Below, one piece after another: positions 1 through 7,542 of a stretch of DNA of 64,000 nucleotides. The position numbers and the translations under genes are program-made. Under the pieces are notes generated by a model. The model saw nothing but the letters and a program-made list of their open reading frames with translations. It had not been told where the DNA came from and did no database searches. Location of the stretch: the NCBI GenBank assembly GCA_963771705.1, contig CAVYUP010000005.1, positions 372,001-436,000 of the forward strand, written 5' to 3'. Source of the DNA: DATFVA01 sp963771705 (GTDB taxonomy: Bacteria; Bacteroidota; Ignavibacteria; Ignavibacteriales; Ignavibacteriaceae). Each line of letters opens with the position of its first letter. Position 1 is the stretch's first letter.

Positions 1-1
1 G

Positions 2-2212
2 CCGGTTATAAAATTCATAGATTTTGGTCTTGTCTCCGGAGGTAAGGATGTAAATAGTGTCAGTGCAAGGGGAACCTCAGAATATATCGCGCCGGAAATT
101 CTTAGAAAAGAAACAATTGATCACCGCATCGACCTTTATTCTTTTGGAATACTTCTCTATAAAATATTATACGGCAAATTTCCTTTTTCAGCTAAAGATC
201 AGCTTGGAATATATAAAGCTCATCTTAATGAACAGTTTGAGTTTCCTGATTCTTCTTATAGCGGTAAGCTCGTTGAAGTGGTAAAAGTCTTGCTGAGCAA
301 AGATCCTGATGAAAGATATTATACTTCAATAGGTATAATAAATGAGATAGCTCCGGAGAAACTGCATAACCTCAGGAAGGATTGGACCAGGGTCCAAACC
401 TTTACCGCCAGGAAAGACGCCTTCTCTATAATCTCTACCTACATCGGACAGGAAAACGGGGGAGAGGTTTTAGCCTTAAAAGGCGCGGAAGGTTCTGGCA
501 AGACCATGCTTCTGCAGGAGTTAAACTATAAGTACCCTTTCTCTTTCATCCTCTCCGGTGATCAAAGGACTGAAGGCAATATCTGGCAGCTGTTTTTAAG
601 AAAAATGCTGTATCATGAGAAAATTTATTCCGGGATTGATCCGGAGACTCTTTCGGCAGCAGAGAGACTCCTTAACGGTAATAACGCTAATCTTGTTGAA
701 GAACTTAAAACCATTATAATCAAATTCATTTCAGCCGGCAGGTTTATTTTATTAGTAGATAACTTTAATCAGATCAGCGATTTCGATCTGGATATCTTTC
801 TGCAGATCATCCCTATACTTCAGGTCAATAAAATTAAAGTGGTTCTTACCGAAGACTCCTCAACCGAATATAAATCGAAAGCTGTTAACAGTCTTCAGGT
901 GATTAACCTTAATCCGTTTACCGAAACTGACGTTACTGAATTTGTACAAAATAGTTTCGCTTCATTTTATCCCTTTGAGGAAATTAAAAAAGCGGTAATT
1001 CTCTATTCAGACCTTTTACCCGGCAGTATCGAAATTTTCCTGAAGGATCTGATTGTACTTGATATACTGAAATTTACAGTGAATGGACCTACGCTCGGGA
1101 TTGATAAAAATATAGATGATATTCTGCAGGGAAGCCAGGAGGATATTTACAAATTCAGAATTCAGAATCTTGATTCAGAAAGCAGGGACGTTGCTGTTTT
1201 CCTTTCATTGTTTAAGGTTAATCTGGATCTCAAAACTATTGCTTTGCTGACTGACAGGACGGAACACAATATTAATAGTACTCTGATAAAATTGTCCGAA
1301 GCAAATATCATTCATTTTAATCCTGTTATAGAAGTTACACAATTCACTTCCCGGGGAATAAAGGAGTATATCTGTTCAACTATTGAAAACCCCGAAGAAG
1401 CACACCTTGAAGCGGCGCGGCTGATATCCGGCAGACTTCCTGATTTTGATAGGAATGAACTTGCAGAACATTGGGAGGCTGCTGGAGAGTACGAGCTTGC
1501 ATATGACGCCCTTAAGGAAGAATTAACCAGAGCAAAGAATGCTTCGGCTCTGGCTTATGAAAGAAGTCTGCTCGAACATCTCAAAGGTATGCCGCTCAAA
1601 GATGAAAGCCTGAAAGAAGTTAAAATAGAATTAAGCAGCTGCCTGTTCCAGATAGGCGAGCATCAGGCCAGCCTTACGATGATAAATGAATTACTGGAGG
1701 AATCCCTTTCTTCTCAGGAAGAGATAACATTAAAAATATTAAAAGGTAAAGCGCTTATCTCGAGCCAGAACCTCGAAGAAGGAAAAAAACTGCTGGAGTC
1801 AATATTAACCAGGATTGAAAGCAATGAAACAAGAAATGAGATCTTAGCGGAAATAGCCGAGGCTGAGTTTGAAATGGCTAAATATGATGAGGCCTGGCAG
1901 CTTGCTGATAAACTAATAGCCGACCCCGCAACTTCCGTTGATATCAAAGCTAAGATATACAGAATAAAAGGACTGTTAGAGTTATTCAAGAACAATAATC
2001 CCTCGAAACTGTATACCTTTTTTGAAAATTCTCTGAAGATGTTTCATAACGAAACAAGCAGATCAACAAAGTGGCGATCTATGGAAAATAACCTTGGTAA
2101 TATTTTTAATATACTTAGGAGAACGAAAAAGCTGAAGACCATTGGAAACAAGCCATTAGAGTATGAATGTTCAATAGGGAATTTCTTACAAAATGGCGAT
2201 AATTTTGATTAA
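2..2212 (+). CDS. Ser/Thr protein kinase-AAA ATPase-TPR signalling protein (5' partial, 3' decayed)
   Basis: The frame is open from base 2, so the gene starts upstream of the window. The first 90 codons are the C-terminal half of a eukaryotic-type kinase domain: IDFGL (DFG loop) at codons 6-10, an IAPEIL (APE) motif, the DLYSFG segment, and LSKDPDERY of subdomain XI. A P-loop ATPase follows, with GAEGSGKT at about residues 161-168 and LLVDN as a Walker B-like strand near 250. The rest is helical repeat (TPR-like). This is the architecture of PknK-like kinase/STAND-type regulators, which integrate signals and phosphorylate or bind downstream regulators. The normal fold breaks near 2100: the last ~35 residues no longer look TPR-like, although TPR-like sequence continues in other frames to about 3118. 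The product is therefore probably truncated. The sigma-54 activator that follows is a plausible partner by position only. Confidence 0.85.
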   Translation, partial: PVIKFIDFGLVSGGKDVNSVSARGTSEYIAPEILRKETIDHRIDLYSFGILLYKILYGKFPFSAKDQLGIYKAHLNEQFEFPDSSYSGKLVEVVKVLLSKDPDERYYTSIGIINEIAPEKLHNLRKDWTRVQTFTARKDAFSIISTYIGQENGGEVLALKGAEGSGKTMLLQELNYKYPFSFILSGDQRTEGNIWQLFLRKMLYHEKIYSGIDPETLSAAERLLNGNNANLVEELKTIIIKFISAGRFILLVDNFNQISDFDLDIFLQIIPILQVNKIKVVLTEDSSTEYKSKAVNSLQVINLNPFTETDVTEFVQNSFASFYPFEEIKKAVILYSDLLPGSIEIFLKDLIVLDILKFTVNGPTLGIDKNIDDILQGSQEDIYKFRIQNLDSESRDVAVFLSLFKVNLDLKTIALLTDRTEHNINSTLIKLSEANIIHFNPVIEVTQFTSRGIKEYICSTIENPEEAHLEAARLISGRLPDFDRNELAEHWEAAGEYELAYDALKEELTRAKNASALAYERSLLEHLKGMPLKDESLKEVKIELSSCLFQIGEHQASLTMINELLEESLSSQEEITLKILKGKALISSQNLEEGKKLLESILTRIESNETRNEILAEIAEAEFEMAKYDEAWQLADKLIADPATSVDIKAKIYRIKGLLELFKNNNPSKLYTFFENSLKMFHNETSRSTKWRSMENNLGNIFNILRRTKKLKTIGNKPLEYECSIGNFLQNGDNFD

Positions 2213-3118
2213 TTATGGAATCTATAATTTTGAAAATTGTAATTTTGAAAAAGCTGTAGAACATATTATTTAGATGCAAATCTTAATGTTCAAAACATTA
2301 GGAGACAAGAACAATCTAGGGAATAGTATTTCATAAACTTAGGAGAAGTTTATTTAATGACTTTGCGAATATGAAAAAGCAATCGGATCTCTTAAAAAAG
2401 CCTCTAGATATATTTGATGATATTAGAAAATCGGGTTGAACAAGGCGAAGCAGAATTTTTATTGGGTAAATTATATTATTACATTGGAGATATAGCAATA
2501 ACCTTTACGGGTTATTACGAACACTATTCTGAAGCATTCGACGTAGACTGGAAAGACTGAGTTTCAATTACAAATATCTGAAAATTCTATATGATCTATT
2601 AAATAACGAAGACGCAGATATAGAAACCAGATTTTTCAGTATTAAGAAAGAAAAGTAGAACCTATCCGATCAACTTTCTTTTTTGTGAAATCCAGATTAG
2701 AATTATAGAAGAGTTTATATACTCACGAAAAGATGTGATATGAGCAAAACAAGAATTATGCTTGAAAATTTTGTTAAAATATTGTGAAGAGCATACTTAT
2801 TATAAGGCTTATAGAAATTATTTAACGGCAGAGGCTTGATGTTTCTTAAAGATGAAAGGGTAAAACCATTCATTGATTATTATGAAGAAGCGTAAAATCT
2901 TATCAATCGAAATCAGTATTACGGAACTGACCTGGAAAATATTATTTGATTTATTATCTGATCTATCGCAGAAAGAGGTAATATATCCCGAATGAACGAA
3001 TTCGGAAATTATACAAAACAGACCATTTATTATATTGTTGATCAATTCAAATCCGATAAGCATAAAAAAATATATCCTGGAGAAACCTGAGATAAAAAAT
3101 ACTATAATATGTATTAGA
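2213..3118 (+). pseudogene. Decayed 3' part of the upstream kinase/TPR gene
   Basis: No intact ORF lies here, but all three forward frames hold fragments of a TPR-like protein in the right order. Examples are VEQGEAEFLLGKLYYYIGD near 2435-2495, GLMFLKDERVKPFIDYYEE near 2833-2892 and MNEFGNYTKQTIYYIVDQF near 2992-3048. The fragments are separated by frameshifts and in-frame stops. The stretch is more AT-rich than its neighbours. It is best read as the eroded C-terminal region of the preceding gene; clustered assembly errors are the alternative. The fragments themselves are seen directly; the common origin is inferred. Confidence 0.7.
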
Positions 3119-3144
3119 GGAAACTAATTTTTTATTTTTCATAT

Positions 3145-4533
3145 ATGGATGGATTTGAAGAAATAGTAATAAAGATATATTCGGATGATGAAGAGTTTAA
3201 CTCTATTAATTCTGCTCTGGCAAAGCTTAAGAGTTCAAACATAAATATCCTTCCCCTTGCTGATAAAAAGATATTTCTGGAGGATTATGAGGTTCTGGTT
3301 ATAAATCTTTCCGGAATTGAATCCCATTTAATCCGGCAGGTAATTGAGTTAAAAAAGCCTCTGAACAGTAAGATATTGTTCGTAATCCCAGAAAATAATA
3401 CTTTCCTGGCTGTTACTCTTGCCAAACTAGGATTCAATGACATTTTTATCCTCCCCTATGAAGTATTTAAATTCTCTTCTTATCTCGATGAGATCATTGA
3501 TGATTTCGTGGCAAGAAGGCAGGGGGAGCTTATCCTCGATGAGGCTGAAACTTCTGCTGATTTTGAGGGTTTTATCGGCTCCTCCGATGCTGTTTCTAAA
3601 ATTAAGAGATTGGCGGAGAAGATATCCTTAGAACCCCAGCTCAATATCCTGATACTTGGGGAAACGGGCACAGGTAAAGGTTTACTGGCTAAATTAATTC
3701 ATAATAACAGCCTTGGCAGCAGCAGTGCATTTGTAGATGTGTTATGTACTGCTATTCCGGAGGCATTGCTCGAATCTGAATTATTCGGTCACGAGAAGGG
3801 TGCATTTACAAGCGCTCAATTTAAGAAAAGCGGATTATTTGAAATTGCGGAGAACGGAACTCTCTTTTTGGATGAAATAGGTGATTTGTCGATTACCCTT
3901 CAGGCTAAGCTCCTTAGGGTTATTGAAAAAAAAGTTATAAGGCGGTTAGGGGGCGTGACTGATATTCCGGTTAATGCCCGTATAATCTCTGCAACTAATA
4001 GAAAACTGGAAGAAATGATCGGGGAAAATTCTTTCAGAAGCGATCTCTATTACAGGCTGAATACTGTTTCTATTGAAATTCCTCCCCTGAGGGAAAGGCA
4101 GGAGGATATTCAGGTACTCCTTGAAAGCTTTATAAAGGATTATAATACCCAGTTTAATAAACATGTTACCAGGGTAGACAACGATCTGGAGGATTTTATT
4201 CAAAATTACAGCTGGCCGGGTAATGTAAGAGAATTGAAGAATTCTGTGGAAAGGGCTGTGCTTTTGTGCGAAGGAAAAAGCTTGAGCCTGAGGAATTTTT
4301 CAAGTATTATCAATTTTACCCCGCGTGCTGAAACTGAAACCGCCGAAGAAATGAAACCAACCCTTCATCCCCATATAATAAATCTTCAACTGAACTATGT
4401 TAGCACGGATCTTGAGATATTAAATCAATTATATGCTGAAGAAGTTCTTAAAAAATTCAAGGGTAACAAAACCCGTACTTCGCAGCAGCTTGGTATTTCA
4501 AGACCTAAACTTGACAAATTGTTAAAAAAATAA
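3145..4533 (+). CDS. Sigma-54-dependent transcriptional activator (NtrC family) with degenerate receiver
   Basis: A 462-aa bacterial enhancer-binding protein that should remodel RNA polymerase-sigma54 at -24/-12 promoters. Residues 1-125 look like a receiver fold but lack the phosphoacceptor: the beta-3 strand reads VLVINLSGIE with no Asp. The AAA+ domain follows: Walker A GETGTGKG at 172-179, the sigma-54 contact loop GAFTSA at 219-224 (usual form GAFTGA), Walker B FLDEIGD near 241-247, and SDLYYRL and PPLRERQEDI further on. The C-terminus carries a Fis-type HTH (GNKTRTSQQLGISRPKLDKL). The start is the ATG at 3145; no good Shine-Dalgarno is visible. It lies just downstream of the decayed kinase gene and upstream of two lipoprotein genes with sigma-54-like promoters, its likely targets. 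Activity may be controlled by protein partners rather than by receiver phosphorylation. Confidence 0.93.
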   Translation: MDGFEEIVIKIYSDDEEFNSINSALAKLKSSNINILPLADKKIFLEDYEVLVINLSGIESHLIRQVIELKKPLNSKILFVIPENNTFLAVTLAKLGFNDIFILPYEVFKFSSYLDEIIDDFVARRQGELILDEAETSADFEGFIGSSDAVSKIKRLAEKISLEPQLNILILGETGTGKGLLAKLIHNNSLGSSSAFVDVLCTAIPEALLESELFGHEKGAFTSAQFKKSGLFEIAENGTLFLDEIGDLSITLQAKLLRVIEKKVIRRLGGVTDIPVNARIISATNRKLEEMIGENSFRSDLYYRLNTVSIEIPPLRERQEDIQVLLESFIKDYNTQFNKHVTRVDNDLEDFIQNYSWPGNVRELKNSVERAVLLCEGKSLSLRNFSSIINFTPRAETETAEEMKPTLHPHIINLQLNYVSTDLEILNQLYAEEVLKKFKGNKTRTSQQLGISRPKLDKLLKK

Positions 4534-4745
4534 GTATTTGAGCTATCTCGTTTTACCCCTCGCTTAATAAGAGCTTTATATCCATTAAACGAAGTATTTC
4601 AAAATTTCTGAATTTTTCACTCTCCCCCGATAAAATCGTAAAATTATTTTACAAAAATCCCAACATTACCGGCGCTCATAGGTAAAATTTACATTCCTGG
4701 AATTCTGACAGATAAATAACCCTCATTGATTTGATAAAATAGTGA

Positions 4746-4761
4746 TGGCATAAACATTGCC
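4746..4761 (+). promoter_or_regulatory. Sigma-54 (-24/-12) promoter for the 4852 lipoprotein
   Basis: TGGCATAAACATTGCC matches the TGGCAYR-N4-TTGCW consensus with the diagnostic GG-N10-GC spacing (GG at 4747-4748, GC at 4759-4760). Transcription would start near 4772, about 80 nt before the ATG. The adjacent gene encodes a sigma-54 activator, which supports the call. Confidence 0.75.
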
Positions 4762-4823
4762 TATCTATAGTCACTCTTGTGAGCGCAACACTTGAGGAAA
4801 AAACTAAATCTATTTTCAAAAAA

Positions 4824-4837
4824 CTCATAATTATGAG
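4824..4837. repeat. 14-bp perfect palindrome upstream of the lipoprotein start
   Basis: CTCATAATTATGAG is perfectly self-complementary and lies 14 nt before the start codon, next to the purine-rich ribosome-binding region GAGAGGG. It could be a repressor site or an RNA hairpin occluding the RBS. Function is not shown. Confidence 0.4.
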
Positions 4838-4851
4838 AGGGTGTTAGTACT

Positions 4852-5409
4852 ATGAAAAAACTTCTATTTTCCGTTCTTTTTGCTGGTCTGTTGTTAGGGG
4901 GCTGCTCCGATATAAATAACAGCACTGCATCCGGTCCGAATGGCAACAATGTAAAGATGTTTAAGATGCCCCAGGCTGTAAGTATGTCTACAGAGGCTTC
5001 ATTTTCTGCTTCACAGAATATAAGCGGCACTGCAGGTGGTACGCTTCAGCTGAGTGGTTCTTATCAGGGATCATCAGGTCTTGTTACTGTTCAGGCTAGT
5101 CTCAATGTTCCTGCGAGCGCATATTCGGGAGAAAAAGTCCTGTACGTTGCTAATAGCAGCGCATTTGCAGAAATCGACTTTAATCCCACACTTTCTTTCG
5201 ACGCACCTGTGCTTCTGAATGCTACAGTTTCCGGTCTTGATCTTTCAGGAGTCAACCCGGCAGATGTATACTTTGCGTATATTTCTGATGATGGTTCATA
5301 TGTTGAACCTGTCAGCTGTGACCGTATCACTGTAGATGTAGCTAATGGTACACTATCAGTTACCAATGCTCATCTTTCTCACTTTTCCAGATATATCTGG
5401 TCTAGATAA
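4852..5409 (+). CDS. Small exported lipoprotein, twin A (ZU5-like beta-sandwich)
   Basis: 185 aa with a lipoprotein signal peptide: MKK, a hydrophobic core, and lipobox LLGGC with the lipidated Cys at residue 18. The mature part is Ser/Gly/Thr-rich and beta-strand-like, with a GGTLQLSG stretch, LNVPASAYSG, IDFNPTLSF, LDLSGVNPADVYFAYI and the C-terminus SHFSRYIWSR. The order resembles ZU5-like surface domains (a GG-containing start, a vPp.A segment, an HFS.Y end), but this is a pattern resemblance only. A paralogue of exactly the same length lies at 6844-7401. The gene is preceded by a good sigma-54 promoter. Expected location is the periplasmic face or the outer membrane. No function is known to me. 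Confidence 0.85.
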   Translation: MKKLLFSVLFAGLLLGGCSDINNSTASGPNGNNVKMFKMPQAVSMSTEASFSASQNISGTAGGTLQLSGSYQGSSGLVTVQASLNVPASAYSGEKVLYVANSSAFAEIDFNPTLSFDAPVLLNATVSGLDLSGVNPADVYFAYISDDGSYVEPVSCDRITVDVANGTLSVTNAHLSHFSRYIWSR

Positions 5410-5416
5410 TTAAATT

Positions 5417-5451
5417 TTTGTTATACTTGTATAATCAAAGATTATAACAAA
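5417..5451. terminator. 9-bp inverted repeat between lipoprotein A and the TPR gene
   Basis: TTTGTTATA (5417-5425) and TATAACAAA (5443-5451) are perfect reverse complements with a 17-nt loop. It lies just after the lipoprotein stop and ends immediately before the GTG start at 5452. It is AT-only apart from one pair per arm and has no T-run, so it may be an operator or RNA processing site rather than a terminator. Confidence 0.35.
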
Positions 5452-6630
5452 GTGATTAAAGAAGCACAACACTCAATAGAGAAGATATTAGGAAGCTATT
5501 TCAATAAGAAGGAAATTTCTGAGTACAAACAACTTTTGAAAACAAATCCTTCTCAGGCTGACGAAATATCTTCTCTTTCTAATTTGAACAAGGAACAGCT
5601 TGCTTCTTCCTTCCCCTCGGGATCAGAATTCCATTATAAAATTAATCTTCTTATTACATTCGCTAAGGATAAGCTCAATGCCGCATCCTATGCCGAATTC
5701 CTGGTACATCTGGCAAATCTATCCGTTCTGCAGGGCGAGTTTACTTCTGCTGAACAGACAATAGACTCTCTTACAAAATTAGCTAAGAACAGAGATGATT
5801 TGAATTCCTTTTATGCCCACGGCCTCTATTTATTAGCTACTGTCTACAGCAGACAGGCAGAATGGAAAAAAAGCATCTCCATTTTGAATAGAGCTAAAAA
5901 ATTATTTGATAAAGAAAAAGACTTCAGAGGGTATGTCAGGTGTGAAAATCTGCTGGGAGTTATTAATCTTGATTATGGAAAACTTTTTAAGGCTGAAAAA
6001 CATTTTGAAAATTGCCTTTCCTATCTTAATATAACAAGTGATACTAACCTTATGGGGATGATAGAAATAAACCTGGGGGTGGTTAATGGTATGAAAGGAA
6101 CTTATGAAGAAGCTTACAATTACTTTCACCGGGCTTTGATTAAGTTTAACAGGCTCAAAAATATAGTTCGGATTGTTGAATTGAGACACAACCTGGCTCT
6201 TCTTCATACTCAAAAACATGAATATCAGCAGGCACTTGGAGAGATTGATCAGAGTATTGAGTACGCAAATAAACTTAATTACGTATCCAACCTTGCAATA
6301 TCCTACCTGACTAAGGCATTTATTTATATTCAGCTTAATGATCTCTCACTGGCCGATGCTTTTTCTGAAAAATCTCTTGAGCTGAGTTATAAGCTGGATG
6401 ACAGGCTGTCAGTTGCAGATAATTTTAAACTAAAAGGGATAATCGAGAGGGAAAAAGGAAATTCCGGACTGGCTGAGACTCATCTCCTTACAAGTCTCAG
6501 GATTAATGAAGAACTTGAAAACAGATTAAATTATGCTGAAACTTCCCTTGAACTTGGAATTTTGTACATAAAATTGAACAGGAAAGAGGACGCTGCCCGC
6601 TATTTAAATTCAGCTCTCGAGTTATTATAA
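5452..6630 (+). CDS. Cytoplasmic TPR-repeat protein
   Basis: 392 aa with no signal peptide or membrane segment. From about residue 75 to the end there are successive TPR-type helix pairs, for example ATVYSRQAEWKKSISILNRA, GVINLDYGKLFKAEKHFENC, GVVNGMKGTYEEAYNYFHRA and LGILYIKLNRKEDAARYLNS. The protein probably acts as a scaffold or partner-binding regulator. It sits between the two lipoprotein paralogues and shares the repeat type seen in the upstream kinase gene. The start is GTG at 5452; no strong Shine-Dalgarno is visible, so a start a few codons away is possible. No catalytic domain is seen. Confidence 0.8.
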   Translation: MIKEAQHSIEKILGSYFNKKEISEYKQLLKTNPSQADEISSLSNLNKEQLASSFPSGSEFHYKINLLITFAKDKLNAASYAEFLVHLANLSVLQGEFTSAEQTIDSLTKLAKNRDDLNSFYAHGLYLLATVYSRQAEWKKSISILNRAKKLFDKEKDFRGYVRCENLLGVINLDYGKLFKAEKHFENCLSYLNITSDTNLMGMIEINLGVVNGMKGTYEEAYNYFHRALIKFNRLKNIVRIVELRHNLALLHTQKHEYQQALGEIDQSIEYANKLNYVSNLAISYLTKAFIYIQLNDLSLADAFSEKSLELSYKLDDRLSVADNFKLKGIIEREKGNSGLAETHLLTSLRINEELENRLNYAETSLELGILYIKLNRKEDAARYLNSALELL

Positions 6631-6774
6631 ATCTATTAAACATACCGAGCAGATAGACCTCATAAAAGACCTTATCGCGGATCTTTGATTCAGTATTTTT
6701 TTGCTTTTTTGCAAAAATTACCGACAAATCAGACGGAAAAACCCAATTATCCCTCAAATTTCATCCAAAATGGC

Positions 6775-6790
6775 TGGCAGAAAACTTGTT
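6775..6790 (+). promoter_or_regulatory. Sigma-54-like (-24/-12) element for the 6844 lipoprotein
   Basis: TGGCAGAAAACTTGTT has the -24 box TGGCAGA and a TTG at the correct spacing. The -12 dinucleotide is GT (6788-6789) instead of GC, so it is weaker than the copy at 4746. The layout matches that copy (TGGCA-N6-TTG). It is 55 nt upstream of the lipoprotein ATG. Confidence 0.5.
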
Positions 6791-6843
6791 GTTTCCTCTT
6801 TCGGAAAAGTGAATTAAACTACAACTACTTCAGGATGGGTCAT

Positions 6844-7401
6844 ATGAAAAAAGTATTACTGCTTCTTATTCCGGTTATGATGGTATTAGCCGGTTGTTCA
6901 CAGTCGGTTCTTGAGCCAACGGCTCCCGCTGTGGAAGTCCAAAAATCAATTATCCAGCTTCCTCCATCTAACTCGTTGAGTATAGAAAATAATGTATTTT
7001 CAGTTAGTGAGGAAATTGACGGCAGCAAGGGCGGTATGATTAAAATGCAGGAATCATACAGTTCCGGCTCAGGTCAGGTTACTATTAAAGCAAAGCTGAA
7101 GATTCCGAAGGATGCATTCAGCGGCACCGAGACTATCGGATACCAAATCAATGATTCTGATGGATCGATAGATTTTTCTCCGGGAATGACTTTTAATGCA
7201 GATCTGCGCTATGATATTAAATTTACCGGCCTGGACTTGTCAGGGATTAACCCCGAGGATGTCCATTTTATGTACCTGGATCCCAACCAGGTGTCTCACC
7301 CGGTTGAGTATTCAAGTCTGACGGTTGATACTGACAGAGGTATCCTGGAAGTTAAAGACGCTGTTATTTCTCATTTTTCAAGGTATATTTGGTCAAGATG
7401 A
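6844..7401 (+). CDS. Small exported lipoprotein, twin B (ZU5-like beta-sandwich)
   Basis: 185 aa from the ATG at 6844. The frame stays open upstream to 6685, but only this start yields a signal peptide: MKKVLLLLIPVMMVLAGC, with lipobox LAGC and the Cys at residue 18. It is a clear paralogue of the 4852 product and shares the GG segment, KIPKDAFSG (LNVPASAYSG in twin A), IDFSPGMTF, LDLSGINPEDVHFMYL, a TVD.. G.L.V segment and the terminal SHFSRYIWSR. Divergence in the N-terminal third suggests an old duplication. It is probably surface or periplasmic; function unknown. A hairpin at 7428-7453 follows. Confidence 0.85.
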   Translation: MKKVLLLLIPVMMVLAGCSQSVLEPTAPAVEVQKSIIQLPPSNSLSIENNVFSVSEEIDGSKGGMIKMQESYSSGSGQVTIKAKLKIPKDAFSGTETIGYQINDSDGSIDFSPGMTFNADLRYDIKFTGLDLSGINPEDVHFMYLDPNQVSHPVEYSSLTVDTDRGILEVKDAVISHFSRYIWSR

Positions 7402-7427
7402 TATCATTCATAATTTTGTATAAAGGA

Positions 7428-7453
7428 ATGCCTGGTTAGAAACAGCCAGGCAT
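7428..7453 (+). terminator. Hairpin after lipoprotein B
   Basis: ATGCCTGG (7428-7435) pairs with CCAGGCAT (7446-7453), and the stem can extend by one wobble and one AT pair. It lies 26 nt after the stop codon. AT-rich sequence follows, with a T6 run further on. It is likely the terminator of the lipoprotein transcript. Confidence 0.6.
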
Positions 7454-7542
7454 CAATTTATTAATAATACCATTTTAGTTTTTTGGTTATTATAATATTT
7501 TTAGTTTAATTAATTCTCAGGATACTAAAATAACAGGCATTC

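Larger units (their letters stand above)
4534..4851 (+). promoter_or_regulatory. Intergenic control region of the first lipoprotein gene
   Basis: A 318-bp gap with no convincing ORF. It contains a -24/-12 sigma-54 element (4746-4761) and a 14-bp perfect palindrome (4824-4837) just before the lipoprotein start. Bases 4534-4740 would be the place for upstream activator sites; I see AT-rich sequence there but no clear repeated site. Confidence 0.6.

Noticed and set aside
5417..5451. Standard rho-independent terminator
   Set aside because: The inverted repeat is AT-rich with a long loop and no T-run, so it is listed only as a low-confidence hairpin.
6690..6720. TTTTGCAAAA palindrome within a T-rich stretch as an activator site
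   Set aside because: It is short and AT-rich, and no second copy lies upstream of the other lipoprotein gene.
6685..6843. N-terminal extension of lipoprotein B
   Set aside because: It would bury the lipoprotein signal peptide and includes the sigma-54-like element; the ATG at 6844 is the real start.
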